From Leptospira hartskeerlii (GTDB lineage Bacteria > Spirochaetota > Leptospiria > Leptospirales > Leptospiraceae), in contig NZ_NPDL01000004.1 of the NCBI RefSeq assembly GCF_002811475.1, positions 310,001 through 374,000 on the forward strand: a DNA stretch of 64,000 nt. Direction: 5' to 3'. The translations under genes and the position numbers were made by a program. This document shows positions 46,191-55,430 of this stretch, piece by piece (positions within the stretch are counted from its first letter, which is position 1; every line of letters starts with the position of its first letter). Under the pieces are notes generated by a model. It had not been told where the DNA came from, made no database searches, and saw only the letters and a list, made by a program, of their open reading frames with translations.

Positions 46191-46421
46191 TTAATGTATA
46201 AATCTGTTCCAAAGATACAGAAGGAGAGAGAGTCCGATACTGATCAGAATGGAAGTTGCAAAAGGAAAGTAGAATTTGAAATTTTCTCTTTCGATCTTGA
46301 AGTCTCCCGGCAAATTTCCGAGAGAAGAGATAAATGGAAGTTTGGGGCCGAAAAGGATAATGGCTCCAATAATCAGGAAGAATGCCCCGATCCACAGAAA
46401 TGTTTTGCCTAGCGGTTCCAT
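46191..46421 (-). CDS. DUF2905 small membrane protein
   Basis: 76 residues with two hydrophobic helices and the DUF2905 core GNLPGDFKIERENFKFYFP between them. Function unknown for the family. Start taken at ATG 46421 (MEPLGKTF); a TTG seven codons upstream would begin only five bases from the tRNA gene. Probably cotranscribed with the aminotransferase that begins nine bases on. Confidence 0.8.
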   Translation of the reverse strand: MEPLGKTFLWIGAFFLIIGAIILFGPKLPFISSLGNLPGDFKIERENFKFYFPFATSILISIGLSLLLYLWNRFIH

Positions 46422-46446
46422 ATTAGATCCACTTGGAATCAAGAAT

Positions 46447-46536
<90 letters not shown>

Positions 46537-46616
46537 GATTCTTGGTTGCGATTACGATGTTTTTCCAAGGAGCGGTCCGGTCAAGGAGATTAGGCCCAAA
46601 AGTTCCGAGCGAGAAC

Positions 46617-48170
46617 TCAAGGCCTTTTCTCTGAAATAAATTGAGCAGCTCTTTTGGAGAATGCCATGATCGTATAGCTTGGATCTACGGAAACCGCCGT
46701 AGGAAACACACTGGAATCGCTCACATACAAATTCGAAATTCCATGCACTTTATGTTTCCAATCCACGACTGAAGTTTTGGGATCCAATCCCATTCTACAT
46801 CCTCCTGCAGGATGAGGAGCAGCCATAGCCATTGAAGCAGGAGTTAATGGAAGTGAATCTACAACGCTTATCTCCTCTGGTTTAGTTAAGACAGTTCTCT
46901 TCAGGTCTGGAAGAATAACCTTATATGCGCCTGCTTTAAAATTCAGGATGATTTGTTTGCGAATACAATCTTTGAGTATCTCTTTAGTAAGCGGTCCAAA
47001 ACTGTATTGAACTTCTCTTTTACCGCTGGACTTTATATCTATTCTTCCTAATTCAGAATCCGGATCGTCTATCCAGCCTATGGTCCCTCCGAGTTTAGGA
47101 AGTTCTTTCATGATCTCGAAATGTTCCGCTCCAAATCCCGGAACAAGAGCACCTATCGCTCCTGGTTGTAATTGGTTAGCCATGATAAGATAGCCGCCTT
47201 CTCTGTATATACCTCCCGCATAACGTGCCAATCTAAATTCTTCCACTCCGTATGCCGATGGAATATTTCTCCATTGGATAATCGATTCTTTATAGAGAGC
47301 GTGTACAAACGGAGAAGGATTGATCGCTAAAAATTCTCCTAATGCAGGTAACTTTTTCTTGAGTCCGTTCTTAAGAAGAAAGGTAGAACTTCCAAATCCT
47401 CCTGCCGCGACTACAACTGTATCCGCTTTAAAACGTAACTTTACTTCGGATTCTTTTTGAGAAGGTCTGTCTATCACGACTGCTTCTAATCCGACAACCT
47501 TGTCTCCTTCAAGTTCTAATTCTAATGCTTTCGTATCCGCGTAAAGATCTGCTCCCAAAGCCATCGCCATCGGAATATGTGTGATCAGTTGGCTTTGTTT
47601 TGCTCCGAACATGCAACCTTGCATACAATGCCCGGACTTTTGGCAGTTCTTTCTGGCTTGTGGTACCGGATTTCCTTCCCAGCCTAATTCTTTGGAAGCT
47701 TTACGAACCAATTGGTTCATTCTATTATAATTTTCTTCTTTCGCAGGATGGACGTTCAGTGTGTCGTCTAACTCTTTCCAAAAAGGCTCCAAATCTTCCG
47801 CGCCATGACCAAGCACTCCGAATTTATCCTTCCAGAGTTCTAGTCTATCTGTAGGAGTTCTATAACTATCAGCCCAATAGTGAACGGAAGCTCCTCCCAC
47901 ATTCTTTCCATAAACTATGTTTACTGTTCCGTCAGCTGTGGTGGCCATATTCCTTTCTGCAGAAACTTTTCCTGCCATATTTAATTCATGATTGTCGAAT
48001 GATCCTGTATGATAGTAACCTCCTTCTTCAATCAAGATTACTTTTTTCCCCGCTTTAGCTAGTTCGTAAGCTACGGTTGCACCTCCGCAACCTGTTCCGA
48101 TCACTAAAACTTCGGTGCGGATCTCTTTAGATTCGCCTAAATTTTTCCATTCGTAAATTTTACCCGACAT
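46617..48170 (-). CDS. GMC-family oxidoreductase
   Basis: 517 residues. The FAD loop VIGTGCGGATVAYELAKAG lies near the N-terminus, and the C-terminal AAPHPAGGCRMG with SVDPSYTIMAFS carries the GMC active-site region. Three cysteines in CQKSGHCMQGC (about residue 170) recur in the branch resembling gluconate and cholesterol dehydrogenases. The partner gene upstream encodes a gluconate-2-dehydrogenase subunit-3-like protein and overlaps by 11 bases, so a two-subunit periplasmic alcohol/polyol dehydrogenase is likely; a cytochrome subunit is not seen. A weak hairpin (46601-46617) follows the stop. Confidence 0.85.
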   Translation of the reverse strand: MSGKIYEWKNLGESKEIRTEVLVIGTGCGGATVAYELAKAGKKVILIEEGGYYHTGSFDNHELNMAGKVSAERNMATTADGTVNIVYGKNVGGASVHYWADSYRTPTDRLELWKDKFGVLGHGAEDLEPFWKELDDTLNVHPAKEENYNRMNQLVRKASKELGWEGNPVPQARKNCQKSGHCMQGCMFGAKQSQLITHIPMAMALGADLYADTKALELELEGDKVVGLEAVVIDRPSQKESEVKLRFKADTVVVAAGGFGSSTFLLKNGLKKKLPALGEFLAINPSPFVHALYKESIIQWRNIPSAYGVEEFRLARYAGGIYREGGYLIMANQLQPGAIGALVPGFGAEHFEIMKELPKLGGTIGWIDDPDSELGRIDIKSSGKREVQYSFGPLTKEILKDCIRKQIILNFKAGAYKVILPDLKRTVLTKPEEISVVDSLPLTPASMAMAAPHPAGGCRMGLDPKTSVVDWKHKVHGISNLYVSDSSVFPTAVSVDPSYTIMAFSKRAAQFISEKRP

Positions 48171-48741
48171 CGGAACCTCCTACTAGTTTGCGATAATAGA
48201 TCCTGGACTCGCTTAACTTTTCGGGAGGATTTAAAAAAGGTCCGTCATACGAAATCGTTTTGAAAGTGGATTCATGTCCATAGTACATTAGAAAAATAGG
48301 CATTCTTAAATTTGCCCACACCGCTCTTACCGTGTCGGAGTCTGAATGATTCAATTCGGATAAAAACTTTCTTCTGGATTCCAAAGATAGTTTAGAGAAT
48401 CTGGAAAACTTCCAGTGAAAGAAAGGAAGATATTCTAAAACCATTATCAATGTTTTGAAGTCGTCTGACAAGAACGGATCTACAAAATAAAATTCTTCAT
48501 CTAACCTTTCTAATACCTTGGCTTCTTTATATGTTGGAACATTGGGAGCTTCGGGTAAGATAGCTTCTGATAATGCTGCTATGGTTTCTAATTCGGATTC
48601 GGAGAAGAATAGTACCTTCGGAAGTTGTCTGGAGGATCTGTTCAAGATACAAATAGATCCTCCGAGTACTAAAGCTCCTGAACCGGCGAGTCCCAGTCTC
48701 AAGAATGTTCTGCGGGAAAACCGCGGGGCTGAATTTGCCAT
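48160..48741 (-). CDS. Tat-exported gluconate-2-dehydrogenase subunit 3-like protein
   Basis: 193 residues with a clear twin-arginine signal (SRRTFLRLG followed by a hydrophobic run GSGALVLGGSICIL). The mature domain (LETIAALSEAILPEAPNVP and a DDFKTLIMVLEYLPFF helix) matches the small subunit that escorts GMC dehydrogenases through the Tat pathway. The overlap with the GMC gene and the folded-cofactor logic (FAD enzyme without its own signal) support piggyback export of the large subunit. Confidence 0.82.
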   Translation of the reverse strand: MANSAPRFSRRTFLRLGLAGSGALVLGGSICILNRSSRQLPKVLFFSESELETIAALSEAILPEAPNVPTYKEAKVLERLDEEFYFVDPFLSDDFKTLIMVLEYLPFFHWKFSRFSKLSLESRRKFLSELNHSDSDTVRAVWANLRMPIFLMYYGHESTFKTISYDGPFLNPPEKLSESRIYYRKLVGGSDVG

Positions 48742-48844
48742 TGCAGTGTTTTCCTTTGATTCTTGGACTTGTCAATCCTATCCTACCCGTTTCTATAGAG
48801 AAAACCAACTTGACGTTCCAAACGTTCGATAATCCTTAGTATTC

Positions 48845-49078
48845 ATGGCAGATAAGAATGACAAAGTTCCGGAAAATGTTCCGGGAAAATTCTATATTGA
48901 TAATAGCTGTGTCCCTTGTAATGACTGCTTGGAAGAGGCTCCTCAACTTTTGAAATATACCGACGATGAGTCTAAGGTATATTTCCATAAACAGCCTACC
49001 AATCCGGAAGAGGCGATTGCTGCTCGCAAAGCTATGGAAATCTGTCCTGTAGAAGCGATCGGAGACGACGGAGAATAA
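48845..49078 (+). CDS. Small [4Fe-4S]/[3Fe-4S] ferredoxin
   Basis: 77 residues with one cluster motif Cys22-x2-Cys25-x2-Cys28 (SCVPCNDC) and a distant Cys-Pro in the C-terminal half (ICPVEAI). Acidic and cytoplasmic, typical of electron donors. Divergent from the GMC pair by about 100 bases. It is one possible electron source for reductases in the cell such as CysI, which lacks CysJ; that link is inference. Confidence 0.88.
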   Translation: MADKNDKVPENVPGKFYIDNSCVPCNDCLEEAPQLLKYTDDESKVYFHKQPTNPEEAIAARKAMEICPVEAIGDDGE

Positions 49079-49082
49079 ACCG

Positions 49083-49105
49083 GACTGAAGTTTTTCGGTC
49101 TTATT
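49083..49105 (+). terminator. Weak terminator-like hairpin after ferredoxin
   Basis: GACTGAA (49083-49089) pairs with TTCGGTC (49094-49100) with one G-U pair, then TTATT. Tentative. Confidence 0.4.
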
Positions 49106-49193
49106 CGATCGGAAAACTTCTTCAAAAATCGAATTACGTTTTTATAATTTACTTTTCTTTTTTCATTCTTATAAAAGAATCAAACCCCACGCG

Positions 49194-49216
49194 AAAAAAG
49201 GTTCCTTTTCGGAACC
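49194..49216 (-). terminator. Terminator-like hairpin on the minus strand
   Basis: On the minus strand GGTTCC-GAAAA-GGAACC is followed by TTTTTT. No minus-strand gene lies upstream of it within the gap, so it may be chance or end an antisense transcript from the kinase region. Confidence 0.35.
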
Positions 49217-49410
49217 AAATCCTTAAAAACAGATCACTCGTTCTAAGACAAAAGGTTTAGTTCCGAGTAAAATTTGAAATCTTAGATCCGTTTACTTTGC
49301 GGGAATAAAAATCCCTTACATTTTAGGATTTTAGGTCTTTTTTACTCGCAATGTACTCGTATAAGTCGTCTTTATATGTATTTAGTTAATAGGGCAAGTT
49401 CTTGCATTTT

Positions 49411-51324
49411 ATGGAAGAAAGACCGGGTCAGGAAAAAATCAAATTGGATCAAAACCAAGATTTGTACCGGGTCTTAATTGAAACGAGTCGAGAGCTGATC
49501 TGCCTACACGACCCAGAAGGGATCTATCTTTATGTGAATCCTATCATTGAAACTCTGACCGGTTTTAAACCGGAAGAAATGTTGGGCCGCAATCCTTACG
49601 ATTTTATACATCCTGACGACAGGGAACGTATTCTGATAGATTCCCATAATCCAGCGAAGGAAGGAAAACCGACAGTCGCTATGCAATACCGTTTTTTGAA
49701 GAAGGACGGAGACTATGTGTGGTTCCAAACCTTGACTCAGCCAATTAAAAATAAAGAAGGCAAGGTCACTCACTTAAACACAACGTCCAGAGATGTTACC
49801 GATCAAGTTCAACTAACGGAGAGTTTGCAACAGGAAAAAAAATTCTCCTCTATCATGGCAGAACTTGCAAAGGTAGGAGCTTGGGAATCTAATCTTGAAA
49901 CAGGAATTTTGTATTGGTCTTCCGAAATTTATAAAATTTTGGAAAGAGATCCTTCCCTAGGGATTGATAGAGATACTGTATATCAAAAATATTCTTATTC
50001 TGAAGATCTAGAAAAGTTAAGAGAGAATAATTTAAGAGTCTATCAAAAAGGTGAGACCTACTCTGTAGAACATAGAATGGTTACTGGGACAGGAAGAGTG
50101 ATCTGGGTCCGCACACAAGGTAAGCCTGCATATTCCGATGGAAGGATTGTGGGAGTATACGGTGCGATGCAGGATATCACTCTTTCTAAACTTGTAGAAG
50201 AAGAGATCCGTTTAAGCGAGAAAAAATTCTCGGAAGCGTTCCATAGTTCCGGTAATGGGATTATTCTTTTGGATAGAAATGGACATTTTTTAGAACTCAA
50301 CCAGTCTTTCGCGAAGATGTTAGGATATGAACCTGACGAACTTCTTTTTAAATCTTTTCAAGACGTTACTTATCCTGAGGATCTAAACGTAGGTGCGGAA
50401 GCATTTCGTAAAATAATCGATGGAGAAAGGGACAGCGCTCAATTTGCAAAGAGATATTTACACAAGAAAGGACATATAGTTTGGGTATTTATCACTGGGG
50501 TTGCAGTTCGAAAAGATTCGGGAGAACTGATGTTTATCGTTTCTCAGATCCAAGATATTTCACGCAAAAGGATCTTAGAAAATATTCTGAGAGAAAAAAA
50601 CGCAAGGCTTAGATCCGTAGGTAACCATTTAAAAGAAAGGATCTCTCAGTTAGAGGAATTCAACCAGATTGTATCGCATAATATGAGATCCCCGATCGGG
50701 AATATTTCCACACTTGTAAAGTTTTTGGAAGAGGCAGAAACGGAAAAAGAAAGAGTCGAATACATGGAGTATCTCAAAACTACCTCTGACCAATTACTTA
50801 CTACATTAAACGAAATCGTAGAAGTGATTAAAATAAGACAAAGTCCGAAAGTTGTTTCGGAGGAAATACAGTTTGAGTCCGTGTTCTCCAGAGTAAAGGC
50901 AATGTTTTTAGGCCAAATATTGGAATATGAAGCCGAAATCATCGCTGATTTTTCGGAATCTCCTTCTATCGTCTATCCTCAGGTCTATTTGGAGAGTATA
51001 TTCTTAAATCTACTTTCCAATTCTTTGAAATATAGATCTGAATCCCCTCATCCAGTGATCCGATTTAGGACATATTGGTCTCACGGAAATCATATTTTAG
51101 AAGTGCAGGATAACGGTTTAGGAATTGACTTAAATAAACATGGGGATCAAATTTTTAAATTACACAAAAGATTTCACCGGAACACTGATGGAAGAGGCTT
51201 GGGTCTGTTTATGACCAAAAACCAAATCGAATCCTTGGGAGGAGAGATCCAAGTGGAAAGTACCCCGGGACAGGGCACGAAATTTATAATCCATCTTTCT
51301 AAAGCAAATGAATTCGCTATCTAA
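49411..51324 (+). CDS. PAS-domain hybrid-type sensor histidine kinase (soluble)
   Basis: 637 residues from ATG 49411 (a TTG nine bases upstream is less likely). Three PAS domains run from about 17-135, 145-260 and 265-385. The H-box is His423 in SHNMRSP, and the ATPase part ends with DNGLGI and GRGLGLFMTK. No transmembrane segments, so it probably senses a cytoplasmic or gas/redox cue. The receiver gene overlaps the end by 17 bases and is the likely phosphate acceptor. Confidence 0.88.
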   Translation: MEERPGQEKIKLDQNQDLYRVLIETSRELICLHDPEGIYLYVNPIIETLTGFKPEEMLGRNPYDFIHPDDRERILIDSHNPAKEGKPTVAMQYRFLKKDGDYVWFQTLTQPIKNKEGKVTHLNTTSRDVTDQVQLTESLQQEKKFSSIMAELAKVGAWESNLETGILYWSSEIYKILERDPSLGIDRDTVYQKYSYSEDLEKLRENNLRVYQKGETYSVEHRMVTGTGRVIWVRTQGKPAYSDGRIVGVYGAMQDITLSKLVEEEIRLSEKKFSEAFHSSGNGIILLDRNGHFLELNQSFAKMLGYEPDELLFKSFQDVTYPEDLNVGAEAFRKIIDGERDSAQFAKRYLHKKGHIVWVFITGVAVRKDSGELMFIVSQIQDISRKRILENILREKNARLRSVGNHLKERISQLEEFNQIVSHNMRSPIGNISTLVKFLEEAETEKERVEYMEYLKTTSDQLLTTLNEIVEVIKIRQSPKVVSEEIQFESVFSRVKAMFLGQILEYEAEIIADFSESPSIVYPQVYLESIFLNLLSNSLKYRSESPHPVIRFRTYWSHGNHILEVQDNGLGIDLNKHGDQIFKLHKRFHRNTDGRGLGLFMTKNQIESLGGEIQVESTPGQGTKFIIHLSKANEFAI

Positions 51325-51718
51325 AAAACAGAAACTTATACTTGTAGATGACGATGCCATCTTCGTCGAGATCGCTAAAAGAACGATCGAGAAAACAGGT
51401 GCGGTTGAAAGTTTAAAAGTATTTCCGGATGGAGAAGGCGCGATCAGCTTTTTGAAGGAACACCAAAGTGAGCCGGATATCATTCCAGATTTTATATTTT
51501 TAGATATTAATATGCCTTTTATGGACGGCTGGCAATTTTTAGACGAATACGCAAACTTTGTGAATGCTCTTAGCAAAAAACCGGAAATCTATATGGTTAG
51601 CTCTTCCGTAGACGATTCAGATCTAAGAAGAGCTAAAGAAATTCCATTAGTAAAAGATTATATTGTTAAGCCTGTGTCTTTGGATTCGTTTAAGAAGATC
51701 TTAACAAACCAACTTTAA
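51308..51718 (+). CDS. Single-domain response regulator (receiver)
   Basis: 136-residue CheY-like protein with the acidic pair DDD (residues 14-16), phospho-acceptor Asp66 in FLDINMP, and the lysine of DYIVKPVS. No output domain, so it relays phosphate or binds another target. It overlaps the kinase gene and is its probable partner. Transcription converges on icd two bases on. Confidence 0.9.
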   Translation: MNSLSKKQKLILVDDDAIFVEIAKRTIEKTGAVESLKVFPDGEGAISFLKEHQSEPDIIPDFIFLDINMPFMDGWQFLDEYANFVNALSKKPEIYMVSSSVDDSDLRRAKEIPLVKDYIVKPVSLDSFKKILTNQL

Positions 51719-51719
51719 T

Positions 51720-53186
51720 TTATTCTCCACCACCTAAGGAGAAGGCCCTTTTCCCTTCGAACTTATATAGGTTATCCGTTTGGATACTGTCTAATCTTGC
51801 TTCCGAAATTCTAAGTAATAATTTTGCGATCTGTTCCGGGTTGATCTTAATAAAACCATCCCCTGAATCTGAATCCGGAGTTTCCGGATTTACGAATCTA
51901 CATCTCCAATGATCCGTTAAAAAAGTTTCAGGCGCGCCGTTAGGATAGACTTTTACTCCTCTGTTAGTGATCATTCTCAACTTTAGATCTCCGGCGACTG
52001 TACCCAGCTTTTTAGCAAGTTCATCAGAAGTTCCAGGTGCCCAATCTAAAAATACATCCACTCCCACTAGTTCTTTTTGCAGAGTTTTTCTTTTGTATTC
52101 AGGAATATGGATCGCTTTTGCTTTTCCGAAAGAGATAGGTTTAAATTTTTCCGGAAGATGTCCTAGGTTTCCAATGACAGCTTCTCCGAATTCTTTTGTT
52201 CCGACTTTGATTCGACTTACGCCTGCTTTGTAAATATCTCCGGTGTGAATTCCTTCTTCGATAGTGAGTAACCATGCGTTTTGGATCTTAGCCGCGACAT
52301 CCGGTTGTCCTAAGTGAACTAACATCATCACTGCGGCGTTGATAAGCCCGCTTGGGTTTGCTATGTTTTTTCCTGCAATATCCGGAGCAGAACCATGGAT
52401 TGCTTCGAACATGGAGACAACTTCTCCAATATTTGCGGATCCTGCCATACCGACTGAACCTGCAACCTGAGCGACTATGTCCGAAATAATATCTCCGTAT
52501 AAGTTTAAGGTGACTACCACATCGTAGGCTTGAGGTCTTTCCGCTAAGTGGGCTGCACCAATATCAATGATCTCACTTGCCGCTTCTAGATCGGGATATT
52601 CTTTTGCAATTTCTTTGAACACTTCATGAAATAATCCATCGGACTGTTTCATGATATTGTCTTTTACCATTGCAGTTACTCTTTTTCTCCCGTATGCTTT
52701 GGCGTATTCGAAAGCATAACGGATGATCTTTTCAGAGCCTGGTCTAGAGATTAATTTTAAACATTGAACGGTGTCGGAAGTTTGTTTGTGTTCTATCCCG
52801 GTATAAAGGTCTTCTTCATTCTCCCTTACGATAACCACGTCTAACTTAGGATGTTTTGTATCTACATAAGGATAAAGTGAAATACAGGGTCTAACGTTAG
52901 CGAAAAGTCCCAAGGTGGTTCGAACGGTTACGTTCAAACTTTTGTAACCTCCTCCTTGAGGAGTTGTGATTGGTGCTTTAAAAAATACTTTGGTGTCGCG
53001 GAGAATGTCCCAAGATGCGGGTTCTATTCCTGCGCTATGGCCTTTCTTATAGACTTGCTCTCCGATATCTATAAAGACCGGTTCAATGCTCGCACCTGCC
53101 GCTTCTAAGACCCTAAGAGTGGCGTCCATAATTTCAGGACCGATCCCATCTCCTTTAGCAACAGCGATTTTTTTCTTCGAGCTCAT
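51720..53186 (-). CDS. icd: Isocitrate dehydrogenase
   Basis: 488 residues, the long form also found in Thermus and Rickettsia, with an extra C-terminal domain of about 150 residues (from KRKTLQKELVGVDVFLDW). The family start KGDGIGPE and TTPQGGGYKSLNVTVR are present. Cofactor choice (NAD or NADP) is not certain by eye. It closes the TCA cycle step giving 2-oxoglutarate, the ammonia acceptor; its place beside a nitrogen cluster may be chance. Confidence 0.9.
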   Translation of the reverse strand: MSSKKKIAVAKGDGIGPEIMDATLRVLEAAGASIEPVFIDIGEQVYKKGHSAGIEPASWDILRDTKVFFKAPITTPQGGGYKSLNVTVRTTLGLFANVRPCISLYPYVDTKHPKLDVVIVRENEEDLYTGIEHKQTSDTVQCLKLISRPGSEKIIRYAFEYAKAYGRKRVTAMVKDNIMKQSDGLFHEVFKEIAKEYPDLEAASEIIDIGAAHLAERPQAYDVVVTLNLYGDIISDIVAQVAGSVGMAGSANIGEVVSMFEAIHGSAPDIAGKNIANPSGLINAAVMMLVHLGQPDVAAKIQNAWLLTIEEGIHTGDIYKAGVSRIKVGTKEFGEAVIGNLGHLPEKFKPISFGKAKAIHIPEYKRKTLQKELVGVDVFLDWAPGTSDELAKKLGTVAGDLKLRMITNRGVKVYPNGAPETFLTDHWRCRFVNPETPDSDSGDGFIKINPEQIAKLLLRISEARLDSIQTDNLYKFEGKRAFSLGGGE

Positions 53187-53254
53187 ACCGACCGCCTCAA
53201 ACGTTTATTCTATAGTCTTATTTCAATCGATGAGGCGCCCTGCGTCAATCTGGA

Positions 53255-54451
53255 TTAAGCCCAGGGGTAGAATTCCAACAAATCTCCTTCTTTCAGATTT
53301 TCCGTCTCCGAAAATTGGACTCCGAGTCCGTCAGAAAAAATTCCTGCGCGGATATCACCGCTTCCGTTAAACTTCTTTTCCGATAAAAAGGTTTGGCCTT
53401 TGGTCTCATAAGATACTGGGAAAAACTCGGTCAGTTTATTTTTCTTTTTTCTTTCTCCCGCAAAAGGTAAGCAGATTGGTTTCTCCGAAGAAAGTCCCAA
53501 AAATTTTCGTATATAAGCTTCTACAAAAATACGAAAACAAACCTGAACACTGAACGGATTTCCGGGTAGACCGAAGACTGCCTGCTCGTTCTTTTTTCCA
53601 AACCAAATCGGTTTTCCAGGTTTGATCCTTACCTTATGAAAAATTTCCTTAACTCCGGAAGCTTCCAGAATTTTCGGAACCAAATCTAGATTTCCCATAG
53701 AAACTCCGCCGGATAGAATAAGAAGATCGGAATCTAAACCTTCCAATACTGCTTTTTCTAAAAGAATAGGATCATCACCTGCGCGAGTAACGGATAATGG
53801 AGTTATACCATATTTTTGTAATAAAGATCGGATAGAATAAGAATTAGAATCTCTGATCTGCCAAGGTTTTGGAATTTCGCCAGGGCCTACGATCTCGTTT
53901 CCTGTAGAGATGACTCTAACTCGAGGAAGTTTGGAAGTCTGAACCGAATATTTTCCCAAGGAAGAAAGCAAAGAAAGAATGGATGCGCTGATTAAAGTCC
54001 CTTCTTTTAAGATTTCCTGATCTTCTTTTAGATCTTCTCCTTGGATTGCTATATTGGAGAAGGAGCCGGATTTTTCCGTGCGAAAGCGGACCTGCTTCTT
54101 TCCATTAGAAATTCCTAAATCTTCAGAGTCCTCTATCTTTATAACTAGATCAAAACCTTCCGGGACCGGAGCGCCTGTCATGATGCGGATGGCTTCTTCT
54201 CCGCTTTCTAATTGAAACGATTCTCCTGCGTGTAATTCTCTTGTATAAGAATAAATTCGATCCTCGGAAAAACCTTCGGACTTTAAGGCAAATCCATCCA
54301 TGGTCGCTCTATGAAAAGGTGGATAATCCCGATCCGCATAGATTTTTTCCCTTAGTATTTTGCCGAGAGAATTTTCGAGGTTTGTATTTTCAGAATAAGA
54401 TGCACTCGCAGAAGATTCCACGAGTTTTAGCGCCTCTTGGACGGAGATCAA
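53255..54451 (-). CDS. moeA: Molybdopterin molybdotransferase
   Basis: 398 residues. Inserts molybdate into adenylated molybdopterin. The ATMDGFAL, GAPVPEGFD and LSGGVSMGN motifs are typical of MoeA, and IKPGKPIWFG-x-PGNPFS follows. Four-base overlap with moaCB. The nitrate reductase across the divergent promoter needs this cofactor, explaining why it ends this operon. Confidence 0.93.
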   Translation of the reverse strand: MISVQEALKLVESSASASYSENTNLENSLGKILREKIYADRDYPPFHRATMDGFALKSEGFSEDRIYSYTRELHAGESFQLESGEEAIRIMTGAPVPEGFDLVIKIEDSEDLGISNGKKQVRFRTEKSGSFSNIAIQGEDLKEDQEILKEGTLISASILSLLSSLGKYSVQTSKLPRVRVISTGNEIVGPGEIPKPWQIRDSNSYSIRSLLQKYGITPLSVTRAGDDPILLEKAVLEGLDSDLLILSGGVSMGNLDLVPKILEASGVKEIFHKVRIKPGKPIWFGKKNEQAVFGLPGNPFSVQVCFRIFVEAYIRKFLGLSSEKPICLPFAGERKKKNKLTEFFPVSYETKGQTFLSEKKFNGSGDIRAGIFSDGLGVQFSETENLKEGDLLEFYPWA

Positions 54452-55362
54452 TGTCCTTCTCCTCTCATCATTTTTTTTGCATGGAATACTGCGGGAAGAA
54501 TTGCCTGTAAACTTTCAGTAGCTCCATTCGTGCTGCCTGGAACGGATACGACTAAGGTTTTTCCGATCCTTCCTGCGATAGATCTGGATAACATTGCAAA
54601 TGGAGTTCTGTCTTGGCCGAAGGATCTCATTGCTTCCGCTATACCTGGGATTTCTTGTTCTAAGATCTCTTTTATTGCTTCCGGTGTATTATCCCTGGGC
54701 CCGAGTCCTGTTCCGCCTGTGGTGACGATCAGATCCAAACCTAGTTTAGACCATTCTAATATTGTGTTTCGGATCTGCTCGGGCTCGTCCGGAAGAATTT
54801 CGGATTTAATAGTTTCTACATCATGTTCTTTTAATAGATGTAAAATTGCCTTTCCGGAACCATCTTCTCTTTTTCCTTGGAAAGTAGAATCGGAACAAAC
54901 TAGGATCCCTGCTTTGGAGCCGGCTGCAAATTTCGTGATCTGGGAATCCGTTTTGCCTCCCTTCTTCTCCAAAAGACGAATAGAGGAAATTTCCAATTCT
55001 TTATCGATAGGTTTTAGTAAATCATAAATAACTAATGAAGCTATACTTACGCCGGTCAAAGCTTCCATCTCTATGCCGGTTTTTCCGATAGATTTGGCGG
55101 TAGTTAAGATCCTGACAGCATTTTTGTCGGAGAGAACTTCGAATTCGATTTGGAAGGAATCAATGGAAACGGGATGACAATGAGGGATCAACTCTGCAGT
55201 TTTTTTAGAGCCTAGGAGTGCTGCCGCCTTTGCCACTCCGAAAAGATCTCCTTTTGGAAGAGTGTTTTCTTTAATCCTTATTATAGTTTCCGGTTTGCAG
55301 AATACAAAACCTTCTGCTTGGGCAGTTCGAAGAGTTGTTTTCTTTCCGGTAATATCGTTCAT
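54448..55362 (-). CDS. moaCB: MoaC-MoaB fusion (cyclic pyranopterin synthase plus molybdopterin adenylyltransferase)
   Basis: 304 residues made of two domains. The first (1-145) is MoaC, with IPHCHPV and MEALTGVSIA. The second (150-304) is MoaB/MogA, with TTGGTGLGPRDNTPEA and PGSTNGATESL. One polypeptide would thus serve an early and a late step of molybdenum cofactor synthesis. The fusion is known in other bacteria. moaA and moaE must be elsewhere. Followed by moeA with overlap. Confidence 0.92.
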   Translation of the reverse strand: MNDITGKKTTLRTAQAEGFVFCKPETIIRIKENTLPKGDLFGVAKAAALLGSKKTAELIPHCHPVSIDSFQIEFEVLSDKNAVRILTTAKSIGKTGIEMEALTGVSIASLVIYDLLKPIDKELEISSIRLLEKKGGKTDSQITKFAAGSKAGILVCSDSTFQGKREDGSGKAILHLLKEHDVETIKSEILPDEPEQIRNTILEWSKLGLDLIVTTGGTGLGPRDNTPEAIKEILEQEIPGIAEAMRSFGQDRTPFAMLSRSIAGRIGKTLVVSVPGSTNGATESLQAILPAVFHAKKMMRGEGH

Positions 55363-55430
55363 GCTTCCTCTTAGCGGGGATCCGCAGGAATCAATATAAT
55401 TCAGCTCAGGAAAACTGCGAGTAGTTTTCC

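Larger units (their letters stand above)
49079..49410. other. Intergenic region before the histidine kinase
   Basis: 332 bases. It holds the weak plus-strand terminator above, a minus-strand hairpin with T tract near 49194-49216, and repeated ACTCG (49350-49365 area) before the kinase. No gene seen. Confidence 0.5.

Noticed and set aside
54437..55027. 196-codon plus-strand frame antisense to moaCB
   Set aside because: The minus-strand MoaC-MoaB reading has clear family motifs; the plus frame is a shadow of its codon bias.
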